A stretch of DNA of 64,000 bases from Vibrio sp. S17_S38 (GCF_014694375.1 NZ_JAAUWW010000007.1:62001-126000); one strand, 5' to 3'; numbered from the stretch's first letter, positions 28,796-37,794 are shown. Notes: generated from the letters alone by a model not told the origin. Program-made: numbers and translations.

Positions 28796-28823
28796 TACAG
28801 GTCGTGTGTAGCGACCTGTATTT
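28796..28823 (+). terminator. Hairpin after precursor 2 and its partner
   Basis: TACAGGTCG (28796-28804) and CGACCTGTA (28812-28820) make a 9-bp stem with a 7-base loop, followed by TTTATT. It lies five bases after the stop of the 50-residue ORF. Confidence 0.7.
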
Positions 28824-28919
28824 ATTCATTAAATACAGAAAAAAACGAGTTCACCTGTGAGTGTATGCATACTCCAAAGTAATAGTCACAAAACGGGGTT
28901 ATTTTTGTCAGCTTGTTAA

Positions 28920-29084
28920 GGTTGTGACAGTAAACCAAGTCAAGGCCCATTTAGCTCTAATTGCATAGGAAATGTTATTGCAGGAGCAGTTATGGGGTCA
29001 GCTGGAGGTCCTGGCTGGGCCGCAATGGGAGCTGCAGCTGGTGCCTACACTGGTCAATGTTTTAATGGTAATGGCGGTTATTAA
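28920..29084 (+). pseudogene. Leaderless remnant of a third microcin precursor core
   Basis: Read in frame from GGT at 28920 to TAA at 29082-29084, the sequence encodes 54 residues like a microcin core: it starts GCDSKPSQGPFSSNC, continues with a Gly/Ala-rich stretch (AGAVMGSAGGPGWAAMGAAAG) and ends AYTGQCFNGNGGY. Cys spacing and composition resemble precursor 2. An in-frame TAA lies immediately before it (28917-28919), there is no MYNLSVDEI leader in any upstream frame, and no start codon with a ribosome-binding site fits. I read it as a precursor whose 5' part was deleted. The downstream partner gene is still intact. Confidence 0.65.
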
Positions 29085-29098
29085 ATTTAGGATTAAAC

Positions 29099-29116
29099 GG
29101 CACGCGAAAGCGTGCC
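29099..29116 (+). other. GNRA-type hairpin before candidate immunity gene 3
   Basis: GGCACGC and GCGTGCC form a perfect 7-bp stem closed by a GAAA tetraloop, 17 bases before the start codon of the next gene and without a T-run. It is in the same relative place as the hairpins after precursors 1 and 2. Confidence 0.55.
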
Positions 29117-29132
29117 AATAGAGAAGGTATAT

Positions 29133-29468
29133 ATGTGCTATTTTGAAAAAAAATACAAAATTTCATCTTTGGAATTAAGAGCTAACGGTCTTGAAATTAC
29201 GCCATTTATAAAGCTATTAAGATTTTTAGGGTTGAGAGTTAAGCCTCTTTATTATAATGAATTTTATAAAAACTTCTTTATTCTTTATTTTTTATTTTTT
29301 ATTTTTTATTTTTTTTGGTTTTGTCTTGTTATGGTTTTGAGCTTTTTGTCAAATAATTTAGACTACATTTTCTTATTTATATTTCCTGCGTTTGTGTCAT
29401 TGGTTCTTTCTTTTTACTATTATTATAAATTTAAATCTTTGAGGCTGACCCCATGGAGGGAGTTGTGA
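29133..29468 (+). CDS. Membrane protein; candidate immunity protein 3
   Basis: A 111-residue protein with a soluble N-terminal part (about 45 residues) and two long aromatic helices: the first is extremely Phe/Tyr-rich (FFILYFLFFIFYFFWF), the second is IFLFIFPAFVSLVLSFYYYY. The frame opens with GTG at 29112, but the ATG at 29133 has AGAAGG six bases upstream. The nucleotide sequence has long T-runs and is more AT-rich than flanking genes. It follows the degenerate precursor 3, so it may now protect against a peptide the strain no longer makes. No family recognised. Confidence 0.55.
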   Translation: MCYFEKKYKISSLELRANGLEITPFIKLLRFLGLRVKPLYYNEFYKNFFILYFLFFIFYFFWFCLVMVLSFLSNNLDYIFLFIFPAFVSLVLSFYYYYKFKSLRLTPWREL

Positions 29469-30451
29469 TTGTTGGTTGTAGTTCTAAATATAAGTCTATT
29501 TATATAAACTGGGCACTAATGAATAATTGTAATTACAAGTGTTATTACTGCCATTCAGACTTGAATAGTGGTTCTATAAAAGCTCCAGCTTATAAAAGCA
29601 CATTGAACTTTGTTGATCTTGTGTTTGAACGCACATCAACATTATATTCTAGACCATATTTTGAATTTGGAGGAGGAGAAGTAACTCTTTTAAGTTATTT
29701 TAATAAACTTATTCGGTATATTTTCCAAAAAAATGGAGACGTTACGATTGTATCAAACGGCTCAAAAAAACTTTCTTGGTGGCAAGATAACGCGAAGTAC
29801 TTATCAGGCGTAAGCTTGAGTTTTCATATTAATGATATTAAGAGTGAATCTCATTTTATTGAGGTATCTAAAGTGCTTGAGGATTCACAAACGACTCGAT
29901 TTCACGTCAACATCATGATGGTTCCCGAGCGATTTGAAGACTGCTTAGCGTTTGCAAATAGACTAAAACAAGAAGTCCGTTGCTCTATTGCTTTGCAGCC
30001 ACTTTTTGAAGGCTTCGGACATGGTGGGATTACTAAAAAGTACCATTATACATCTGAACAAGAGCAAATAATGAAAGACTTTCGTGGTAGGCCGGAGCTT
30101 AAAACGCTTCCACCATCAATGGCGGAATTAGAAATTAATTATGCCGATGGTACAACGGAAAATATGTCGACGTTTGATCTAATTGCAAATGACCAAACGA
30201 ACTTTGTCGGCTGGGATTGTTACGCAGGTATTGATAGCTTGGTCGTCACTTTTAGTGGTGATATTTATCGATCTTGGTGTATGCAAGATGGACCTATTGG
30301 GTCAATTTATGACGAAAGCATCGAGCTTCCTACTACCCCAACTAAATGTAGAACTAAGATTTGCCAATGTGGTGTGGATCTCTCTGCAAAAAAGGTCAAC
30401 ACAAGGCTCATTGCTAATAAAGAAAAACAAATTGAAGTGACGCAACTTTAA
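29453..30451 (+). CDS. Radical SAM protein with C-terminal Cys cluster (SPASM/twitch-like)
   Basis: Radical SAM enzymes cleave S-adenosylmethionine with a 4Fe-4S cluster held by CxxxCxxC, here Cys26, Cys30 and Cys33 in NNCNYKCYYCHSD. The FEFGGGEVTLL segment near residue 72 is the GGE SAM-binding motif. The C-terminus carries more Cys (GWDC, SWC, then KCRTKICQCG), fitting a SPASM or twitch auxiliary cluster as in peptide-modifying enzymes. Length 332 residues. The ATG at 29453 overlaps the previous gene by 16 bases; the GTG at 29465, four-base overlap and GGAGG upstream, is an equal alternative. Substrate inferred to be the precursor peptides. Confidence 0.85.
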   Translation: MEGVVIVGCSSKYKSIYINWALMNNCNYKCYYCHSDLNSGSIKAPAYKSTLNFVDLVFERTSTLYSRPYFEFGGGEVTLLSYFNKLIRYIFQKNGDVTIVSNGSKKLSWWQDNAKYLSGVSLSFHINDIKSESHFIEVSKVLEDSQTTRFHVNIMMVPERFEDCLAFANRLKQEVRCSIALQPLFEGFGHGGITKKYHYTSEQEQIMKDFRGRPELKTLPPSMAELEINYADGTTENMSTFDLIANDQTNFVGWDCYAGIDSLVVTFSGDIYRSWCMQDGPIGSIYDESIELPTTPTKCRTKICQCGVDLSAKKVNTRLIANKEKQIEVTQL

Positions 30452-30479
30452 TCTCGCTTAATTAGGGAAAGGTACACCC

Positions 30480-31766
30480 GTGGTAGCAAGAGCTAAGCAT
30501 CTATATCGGCCAGAGTATTTTGACGCTCAAAAATCAGACAGTCAAGGTTCGATTTTAATCGACGCTTCTTTGAATCAGCATTTGTTTGTTGGTGCGTCTG
30601 TACTCGTTTTAGTCACAATCATTTTTTTTGTTGTTTTTGCTGAATATACTCGCAGAGATACACTGAGTGGAGTGGTAATTCCTACTGGTGGTATTGTTAA
30701 GGTACAGTCTAATGATGAAGGTTATATCGAGAGTGTATTTGTAGAGGAGGGGCAAAAAGTGCTCGCCGGAGAGCCGTTATATGAAATCAAGACAGAACGG
30801 TATGATGAATTTGGGCTGGGTGTTAAAAAACGCATTATTGCTACCATAGATAATCAAATTGCTTTATTAAATGAACGTCGGAATAAAGAAATAGAAAAAT
30901 CTCAGCTTCAGTTACAAGTGATTGATGATGATCTAGTGCGCTTATCAGAAGAGGCTAGAATATTGAAGCTTGTCGTCAATTTATCAGAGCAAGAGTTAAA
31001 CCTTGCTCAAAGTTTGGTTGACAAACAACAAGTGTTAGTCGACAAGCACTTCATTTCTTTGATTGAGCTTCAGAGACAAAGACTCGAGTTGATAACATTA
31101 GAAGCCAATATGCAAACACAGCGTCTTAATTTACAGCGTTTAACAAGAGAGAAAGCTAAGCTAAAAGAAACGACAGGTACGCTTCATCTGGAACTTGAAA
31201 TTGCCTTACAGGAAATAGACCGCCAGCTTCAGCAAATCGCTCAGAGTAAAATCGAGTATTTTTATCAAACGGATACTCAGATTGTCTCACCGATTGACGG
31301 TGTGGTCGCGTCCACCTTTGTTAAGGAAGGCCACTCCGTTAATAAGGGCCAGCCCCTATTAGTTGTAATACCTGAAGGCTCAGAACCTATGGTCGTCGAG
31401 CTTTATGCCCCCAGCCGCAGCATCGGCTTCATTCAAGAAGGTCAAGATGTTCGCTTACGATTTGATGCGTTCTCCTATGAAAAATTTGGTGTACAGCAAG
31501 GAGTCATCGAATCCATATCAAAATCCGCAGTATCTGCCGAAATGCTACCAAATAGCCTACTAATACAAAGTCAACTTTCACGTACTCATACTGGCATGGG
31601 TTTGTACCAAATTAGAGTCAAATTAGATAAACCTACCATCACGGTTTATGGAAAGGAGCAGATGTTTATTCCAGGAATGACATTGACTGCAGACATTGAA
31701 CTGGATACTCGTAAGATCTACGAGTGGTTGTTAGAGCCTTTGTACACCATTAAAGGACGAACTTAA
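30480..31766 (+). CDS. HlyD-family secretion adaptor (CvaA type)
   Basis: A 428-residue periplasmic adaptor with a cytoplasmic N-terminus, one membrane helix at about residues 36-56 (VGASVLVLVTIIFFVVFAEY), a lipoyl-like half (VVIPTGGIVKVQSNDEGY), a long Gln/Glu/Leu-rich coiled coil at about 110-255, and the second lipoyl half with SPIDGVVASTFVKEG. It would bridge the C39 ABC transporter and a TolC-type outer-membrane protein encoded elsewhere. The start is GTG at 30480 behind GGGAAAGG. Its stop overlaps the ABC gene start (TAATG). Confidence 0.92.
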   Translation: MVARAKHLYRPEYFDAQKSDSQGSILIDASLNQHLFVGASVLVLVTIIFFVVFAEYTRRDTLSGVVIPTGGIVKVQSNDEGYIESVFVEEGQKVLAGEPLYEIKTERYDEFGLGVKKRIIATIDNQIALLNERRNKEIEKSQLQLQVIDDDLVRLSEEARILKLVVNLSEQELNLAQSLVDKQQVLVDKHFISLIELQRQRLELITLEANMQTQRLNLQRLTREKAKLKETTGTLHLELEIALQEIDRQLQQIAQSKIEYFYQTDTQIVSPIDGVVASTFVKEGHSVNKGQPLLVVIPEGSEPMVVELYAPSRSIGFIQEGQDVRLRFDAFSYEKFGVQQGVIESISKSAVSAEMLPNSLLIQSQLSRTHTGMGLYQIRVKLDKPTITVYGKEQMFIPGMTLTADIELDTRKIYEWLLEPLYTIKGRT

Positions 31767-33919
31767 TGATTCATACCGAAAGCCTAATTGATTGGGAATG
31801 GGGTAAGAAACTCCCTTTGATCCGACAGACTGAAAAAGCGGAATGTGGCATCGCTTGTTTAGCTATGGTTGCCGAATGGCATGGGTATAAAACCGATCTA
31901 AGGTCTCTAAGGGCAAAGTTCGGCATTACCCAGCACGGAATGTCGTTTGCGAGGCTCGTTGAGTGTGGTGAACTTCTGAAACTTTCAGGTCGAGCGGTGC
32001 GCTTAGACTTACATGAACTAGAGCAATTAGCCACTCCTTGTATTTTGCATTGGAATCTAAATCATTTTGTTGTGTTAAAGAAAGTGACTGGGAAGAGAAT
32101 TGAAATTCACGATCCCGCCAATGGAGCATTGACACTGAGTCATGATGAGGTAAACAAACATTTTACAGGAATCGCGCTAGAGCTAACACCAACTCATGAT
32201 TTCGAGGAGAAAGTAGAAAGTAAAGCTATCCGGCTATCAACATTGATTGGTAAAACAATAGGATTAAAAGGGGCATTAGGGCGGATATTTGTTTTCGCAT
32301 TGGTATTGGAGGTGTTAGCTCTCACGTTACCCATCTTCAATCAAATAGTTATTGATGAAGTCTTAGTTGGGTATGATAAAAATCTTCTTGTACTCGTCAT
32401 TGGAGCCATACTGATGGTGACAGCAACTCAAACTCTAATCGGCCTTGCCCAACAATGGGCCACAATTAAACTGTCTGTGAATTTTAATATGCAGTGGGCT
32501 GCAAATGTTTTCCATCATTTATTCCGGTTACCAATAGATTGGTTTGAAAAAAGGGATATAGTAAGCATTAGCGCTAAGTTTGCCGCTGTGGATGTCATTC
32601 AGCGGACTTTAACGACTAGCGTAATTCAGGCTCTGCTCGACTTAGTGTTAGTCGTCGGCACACTTGTGATTATGTTGGTTTATAGTCCTCAACTATCCCT
32701 CATTGCAATAGTCGCTGCATTAGGTTACATCACTCTCAGGTTCGCTTGGTTTGGTGCATTTAAACGTGCTGAAGAAAACACCTGGGAAGCTAGCACTCAG
32801 GAGGAAAGTTATTTTATTGAGACTGTGCGTGGTGTATTGAGCTTACGAGTAAATGGGACTTTACCTTGGCGAGAGTCCTCTTGGAGAAACCTTAATATTA
32901 ATCGCAGAAATGCGCAGCTTCATGAGCAAAAGCTTGGAATGATCTACCACACAATGAATGTGTCTATTGTTAGTCTTGTATCTGCGAGTGTTCTTTGGTT
33001 TGGTGCGAATTTGGTGTTGGATGGACTCTTTACTATCGGTATGCTGATGGCATTCCTTTCTTATCAAGGTCGTTTTTCTGCCAGCATTAGCTCCCTAACA
33101 GATAAGTACTTCGAGTTTAAGATGCTATCTGTGTACAACGAGCGTCTAGCAGATATTGTCTTAACGGAAAAAGAAACGGATAGCGATTATAACCTCATAG
33201 GGCAAACTAATGTGGCTAATAATCCGAGTGATAATGTCATCGAGTTCGTCGATGTCTATTTCTCCTACGGAAAAGACCAGCCCCCTATCCTTAACGGGGC
33301 CAACTTTAGTGTGAAAAGTAATGAAATCGTTGCGTTAGTAGGGGCATCTGGTTGTGGTAAGTCAACGATCTCTAAGCTTCTATTGGGCATATACTCAGCC
33401 ACATCGGGAGGTATTTACTATTTTGGTAATAAATCGATGTCCTCCAAGTTACTTCGAGCTCAAGTAGGAGCTGTATTACAAGAAGATCAACTGTTCAGTG
33501 GTTCAATTATTGAGAACATTACTTTTTTTACCGGCGATTTAGATGAAGACTGGCTTGTTGAGTGTGCGCGTAGAGCTGGTGTTCATGACGATATAGAGCG
33601 TCTCAATATGGGGTATCACACCTTGATTGGTGAGATGGGGTCAAGTCTTTCTGGTGGTCAAAAACAAAGGATTCTCATAGCGCGAGCAATATATAAGAAG
33701 CCTAAGTTTTTGGTATTGGATGAAGCGACAAGCAGCTTAGATATCTATACAGAATCATTTGTATGTCAGATGTTTAAAGAAATTAATATTCCAATTTTGA
33801 TGATAGCTCACCGTCCTGAAACCATTGCGTCGACTGATCGAGTTTTACTCATGGATGGTGGGCTTGTTCAGGAGGTTCCCAATAATTTTAGGCAGGAGAC
33901 TCAAGATGTACCACTCTGA
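31766..33919 (+). CDS. Peptidase-containing ABC transporter (C39 bacteriocin exporter)
   Basis: A 717-residue transporter that cuts double-glycine leaders and exports the core peptide. The N-terminal C39 peptidase has Cys27 in QTEKAECGIACLAM, His100 in HWNLNHFVVL and Asp116 in HDPANG, so all three catalytic residues are present. Six membrane helices follow (about 170-440). The ATPase has GASGCGKST (near residue 527), SLSGGQKQR and FLVLDEATSSLD. Together with the HlyD protein it completes a CvaAB-like export unit suited to the MYNLSVDEI-type leaders. Confidence 0.95.
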   Translation: MIHTESLIDWEWGKKLPLIRQTEKAECGIACLAMVAEWHGYKTDLRSLRAKFGITQHGMSFARLVECGELLKLSGRAVRLDLHELEQLATPCILHWNLNHFVVLKKVTGKRIEIHDPANGALTLSHDEVNKHFTGIALELTPTHDFEEKVESKAIRLSTLIGKTIGLKGALGRIFVFALVLEVLALTLPIFNQIVIDEVLVGYDKNLLVLVIGAILMVTATQTLIGLAQQWATIKLSVNFNMQWAANVFHHLFRLPIDWFEKRDIVSISAKFAAVDVIQRTLTTSVIQALLDLVLVVGTLVIMLVYSPQLSLIAIVAALGYITLRFAWFGAFKRAEENTWEASTQEESYFIETVRGVLSLRVNGTLPWRESSWRNLNINRRNAQLHEQKLGMIYHTMNVSIVSLVSASVLWFGANLVLDGLFTIGMLMAFLSYQGRFSASISSLTDKYFEFKMLSVYNERLADIVLTEKETDSDYNLIGQTNVANNPSDNVIEFVDVYFSYGKDQPPILNGANFSVKSNEIVALVGASGCGKSTISKLLLGIYSATSGGIYYFGNKSMSSKLLRAQVGAVLQEDQLFSGSIIENITFFTGDLDEDWLVECARRAGVHDDIERLNMGYHTLIGEMGSSLSGGQKQRILIARAIYKKPKFLVLDEATSSLDIYTESFVCQMFKEINIPILMIAHRPETIASTDRVLLMDGGLVQEVPNNFRQETQDVPL

Positions 33920-34547
33920 ACGAATACTGTACCCAGATAACCATTCTGAGTTGTCTGAGTCGGAACTGATGGAACAATATGGTCGATACTTTGGTTCAAA
34001 TAACTGGGTAACATTCTCTGGGTGCCCCTTGATTACATTGACCAAAGCAGGGAAAAAAAGCTTCGAAAATTTGCCCGAAGGTAATGAGGTAATTTCTATC
34101 GACTCTGGTTGTTATATTGAATCTTCCAACTTTCCAGCCTTCCCCTCTGGCATCACAAAACTGACAAGCGTTTCAGTTAACGGTAGGCCCTTTGGCAAAA
34201 TAGTAATCGGAAAGGGATGTGTGCTTCAAGGAACTTCCATTTGTGCTTATGAAAAAGTTTCTATAGGAAACAATGTAATTTTTGGCCCAAATACAGTGAT
34301 TATGGATTGCAGTGGACATTCTCTTTCGAATAGAGGTCATCCTGATGAGCTTGATAACTTAAAGGTTGAACCTGTAACAATTGGCAGTGATGTTTGGATA
34401 GGCTATGGGTGTATTGTGTTACCTGGCGTTAGCATTGGCGATGGCGCGGTTATAGGGGCTGGTAGTGTAGTAACAAAAGATGTTCCTGCTAATTGTATGG
34501 CTGCGGGTAACCCGTGCACTGTAAAGAAAATAGAATTAAATTTATGA
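33906..34547 (+). CDS. Hexapeptide-repeat acetyltransferase (maltose/galactoside O-acetyltransferase type)
   Basis: A left-handed beta-helix acyltransferase of 213 residues. Hexapeptide repeats run from about residue 105 to 195 (KIVIGKGCVLQGTSI, SIGNNVIFGPNTVI, TIGSDVWIGYGCIVLPGVSI), ending AAGNPCTVKKI, the CoA-binding end of the family. MDCSGHSL holds the probable catalytic His. The frame opens inside the ABC gene at 33825, but the ATG at 33906 with AGGAG upstream is preferred and overlaps the ABC gene by 14 bp. It may acetylate a sugar added by the GT2 enzyme or the peptide itself. Last gene of the cluster. Confidence 0.85.
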   Translation: MYHSERILYPDNHSELSESELMEQYGRYFGSNNWVTFSGCPLITLTKAGKKSFENLPEGNEVISIDSGCYIESSNFPAFPSGITKLTSVSVNGRPFGKIVIGKGCVLQGTSICAYEKVSIGNNVIFGPNTVIMDCSGHSLSNRGHPDELDNLKVEPVTIGSDVWIGYGCIVLPGVSIGDGAVIGAGSVVTKDVPANCMAAGNPCTVKKIELNL

Positions 34548-34676
34548 TTCTGTAGTGGTCCACGAAAATCACCCTTCAATACGCGAGTAACACAAGCAGA
34601 TAGAAAATCTGGTTTTAGTTTCACAACTCAAGTAAGACGTCATATCGAAGTGCTGTCGATTGGGGTATGATTCTGT
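34543..34676. repeat. Right junction: 11-bp direct repeat around a 112-bp unexplained segment
   Basis: TATGATTCTGT occurs at 34543-34553, covering the stop of the acetyltransferase gene, and again at 34666-34676, just before aphA. The segment between has no ORF that I can support and no similarity I recognise. It may be the scar of a mobile element or recombination at the cluster edge. Confidence 0.45.
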
Positions 34677-34699
34677 CAGCGAATTGATTGGATCATCAC

Positions 34700-35245
34700 A
34701 TGTCTTTACCACACGTCATTTTAACCGTCTTAAGCCAAAAAGAAGCCACTGGTTACGATATCACTAAAGCTTTCTCACAACAGGCTGGTCAGTATTGGAA
34801 AGCCAGTCATCAGCAGGTTTATCGTGAACTCAGCAAAATGCTGGAAAAAGAATGGGTAACTTGTGAAGCATTATTTCAAATAGGTAAGCCAGATAAAAAA
34901 GTCTACGCCATCACTCAATATGGCACTCAAGCTTTAGCCGCTTGGTTTCAAAAACCACTCTCACACACCGAATTACGTGATGAATTTAGTGCCAAACTCA
35001 TGGCTTGTACGGTGCAATCACCTCAACCATTAATCGAACAGCTTGAACGATTAATCCCCGAAAATGAGCAGCTTCTACACCATTATCAGCAGTTAGATGC
35101 TCGTTATTCACTCCAATCGACCTTATCAAACGCATTACGATTAGAACGACTAACAGTACGCCGTAATCTTCTTGAGCGTCAGTCGTGGTTGACTTGGGCG
35201 ATAGAGGTGAAGCAAGAACTAGAGTCAATGCAAATTAAGGGATAA
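34700..35245 (+). CDS. aphA: PadR-family regulator AphA
   Basis: AphA is the low-cell-density quorum-sensing regulator of vibrios and an activator of tcpPH in V. cholerae. The protein begins MSLPHVILTVLSQKEATGYDITK, very close to V. cholerae AphA, and shares WKASHQQVYREL, GKPDKKVY, DEFSAKLMAC and LERLTVRRNLLERQ. The PadR winged helix covers about residues 1-90 and the dimerisation helices follow. I choose the ATG at 34700; a TTG opens the frame 12 bp upstream. Length 181 residues. In other vibrios it directly follows ppc; here the microcin cluster separates them, and only about 150 bp lie between cluster and start codon. Confidence 0.9.
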   Translation: MSLPHVILTVLSQKEATGYDITKAFSQQAGQYWKASHQQVYRELSKMLEKEWVTCEALFQIGKPDKKVYAITQYGTQALAAWFQKPLSHTELRDEFSAKLMACTVQSPQPLIEQLERLIPENEQLLHHYQQLDARYSLQSTLSNALRLERLTVRRNLLERQSWLTWAIEVKQELESMQIKG

Positions 35246-35286
35246 GCATTAGAATTGGTGTATCCCTCCTCCTACCTAGATGCACT

Positions 35287-35325
35287 AAAATCCGTAAGCC
35301 ACTACAAGTGTAGCTTACGGATTTT
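35287..35325. terminator. Bidirectional terminator between aphA and the LpxO-like gene
   Basis: AAAATCCGTAAGC and GCTTACGGATTTT form a 13-bp stem with A- and T-rich ends, between two convergent genes. Confidence 0.88.
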
Positions 35326-35403
35326 ATGTGTAATGCGTATTAAATACTGTTACGTTAAATCCTAAGTTCTCTATTTATGCTTGCATAGGTCTTTAAATCT
35401 AAT

Positions 35404-36312
35404 TCAAGCAATTAAATTATAAATCAAAAACAACACTACAGTAACGATGAGGCATTTCAGCATAATATAAACTGGCTTGTTCCATTTTTTTATTTTTTTT
35501 ATGTAAGCCATGTACTTACCATGAAGTGGGGTGATTTTATTACCAATCCCGCTTTTACTAGCGTCAATGTTATCCACAAAAAATAAGCTATTAAAAAATT
35601 TAGAAAAATAATAATACATTTTTTGGACAGTCTTGGATTTTAGTGGTCTATCAATATCAGACATTAAAATAATACGTGGAGTGTCACTATCATTGTGAGT
35701 GTGGTGAGCATAAGTTTCATCAAACAAGATTGACTCACCATCATTCCACGTTCGCCATTGTCCATCCACAGAAATAGCACAATCTTTAGAATTTGGCGTA
35801 TTCAGCCCAAGAGAATATCGTAAGCTCAAAGCAAATGGGTCATGGTGTTTGCCTAGTTTTTTCCCAGGATTGAGGCAGGCAAACAACGCTAGGTTCATCC
35901 CAGGAACCTGGTCAATCAGTTCCATCGTTTTAGGAGCCAATTCACGAGCTGATGATATATCACAATCGTATACCTTTAAATAAAAGCTAGTCCATCGATT
36001 ATCTTTATAAAAAGAACTAGATGGTAAATCATTTTTAATTGCGATATGACCATTTTCATAAAGAGCTAAAGCTTCATCTCTTATTAGCTCCCAATTGTTT
36101 TGTAAAATATCCAACTCTGGAAAATGCTTACGATCAACAAAGGGTGTTCGCGGTACTTTAGATAAAAGATAGATAGGAATGTTAAAAGGAACCATAAATG
36201 TAGAAAAGTCAGACAACTGGCGACTGAATTTTAATCGATCACGATTACGAATGCGGATAAAAACAATAGATAGCACATAAATTAAAGGCACGAAAACAAC
36301 AAAAAACAGCAT
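35404..36312 (-). CDS. lpxO: Aspartyl/asparaginyl beta-hydroxylase family protein, LpxO-like
   Basis: LpxO is an Fe(II)/2-oxoglutarate dioxygenase that adds a 2-hydroxyl to a lipid A acyl chain at the inner membrane. The protein has an N-terminal membrane helix (residues 2-20), the core LGKHHDPFALSLRYSLGLNT (first metal His), WRTWNDGESILFDETYAHHTHN (second His) and a following Arg in DTPRIILMSDIDRPL, and a C-terminal helix. From the ATG at 36312 it is 302 residues, the length of Salmonella LpxO; a TTG further upstream opens the frame. The lipid A substrate is inferred from family resemblance. Confidence 0.78.
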   Translation of the reverse strand: MLFFVVFVPLIYVLSIVFIRIRNRDRLKFSRQLSDFSTFMVPFNIPIYLLSKVPRTPFVDRKHFPELDILQNNWELIRDEALALYENGHIAIKNDLPSSSFYKDNRWTSFYLKVYDCDISSARELAPKTMELIDQVPGMNLALFACLNPGKKLGKHHDPFALSLRYSLGLNTPNSKDCAISVDGQWRTWNDGESILFDETYAHHTHNDSDTPRIILMSDIDRPLKSKTVQKMYYYFSKFFNSLFFVDNIDASKSGIGNKITPLHGKYMAYIKKIKKWNKPVYIMLKCLIVTVVLFLIYNLIA

Positions 36313-36570
36313 AGATGAACACTCATATAAGTATAAAAGTATCAAAAACCTTCATAGGGACAGCTAAAATGCGCCTAAGCGATAGGATAATAGATTACTT
36401 AACATTAAGAAAAATTCTGCATCACAGTATGTGATCAATCATGTCTAACTCAATTTGGGATAATAACATGCTTTAAGAAATTCGGAACCATTCTCCTGCC
36501 TCGCTATCCAGAAGGACAGATCAAATTTCGTTTCAATAAACTTGTATATCCACTACCCGCTACACAAACT
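36313..36570. other. Gap upstream of the LpxO-like gene, no gene
   Basis: No ORF, RNA or repeat was recognised here. It should hold the promoter of the LpxO-like gene; the metF terminator bounds it on the right. Confidence 0.4.
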
Positions 36571-36599
36571 AAAAAAGACCTACCTCGAGATAAGTCTTT
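36571..36599 (-). terminator. metF terminator
   Basis: On the minus strand AAAGACTTATC pairs with GGTAGGTCTTT (11 bp with two G-T pairs) around a TCGA loop, followed by a T-run. Confidence 0.8.
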
Positions 36600-36628
36600 T
36601 GTTTGCTAGCTCTACAATGTAATTGGCT

Positions 36629-37794
<1,166 letters not shown>

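Noticed and set aside
24386..34547. Cluster as a siderophore microcin (class IIb) locus
   Set aside because: The HlyC-like gene fits, but there is no IroB-type glucosyltransferase, no enterobactin esterase and no Ser-rich precursor C-terminus.
34403..34624. 73-codon minus-strand frame over the acetyltransferase 3' end
   Set aside because: Mostly the reverse of the hexapeptide-repeat coding sequence; no motifs or ribosome-binding site.
24006..34699. Cluster as an integrase-driven genomic island
   Set aside because: No integrase, transposase, tRNA or att-type repeat flanking the whole cluster was found; only a short direct repeat at the right edge.
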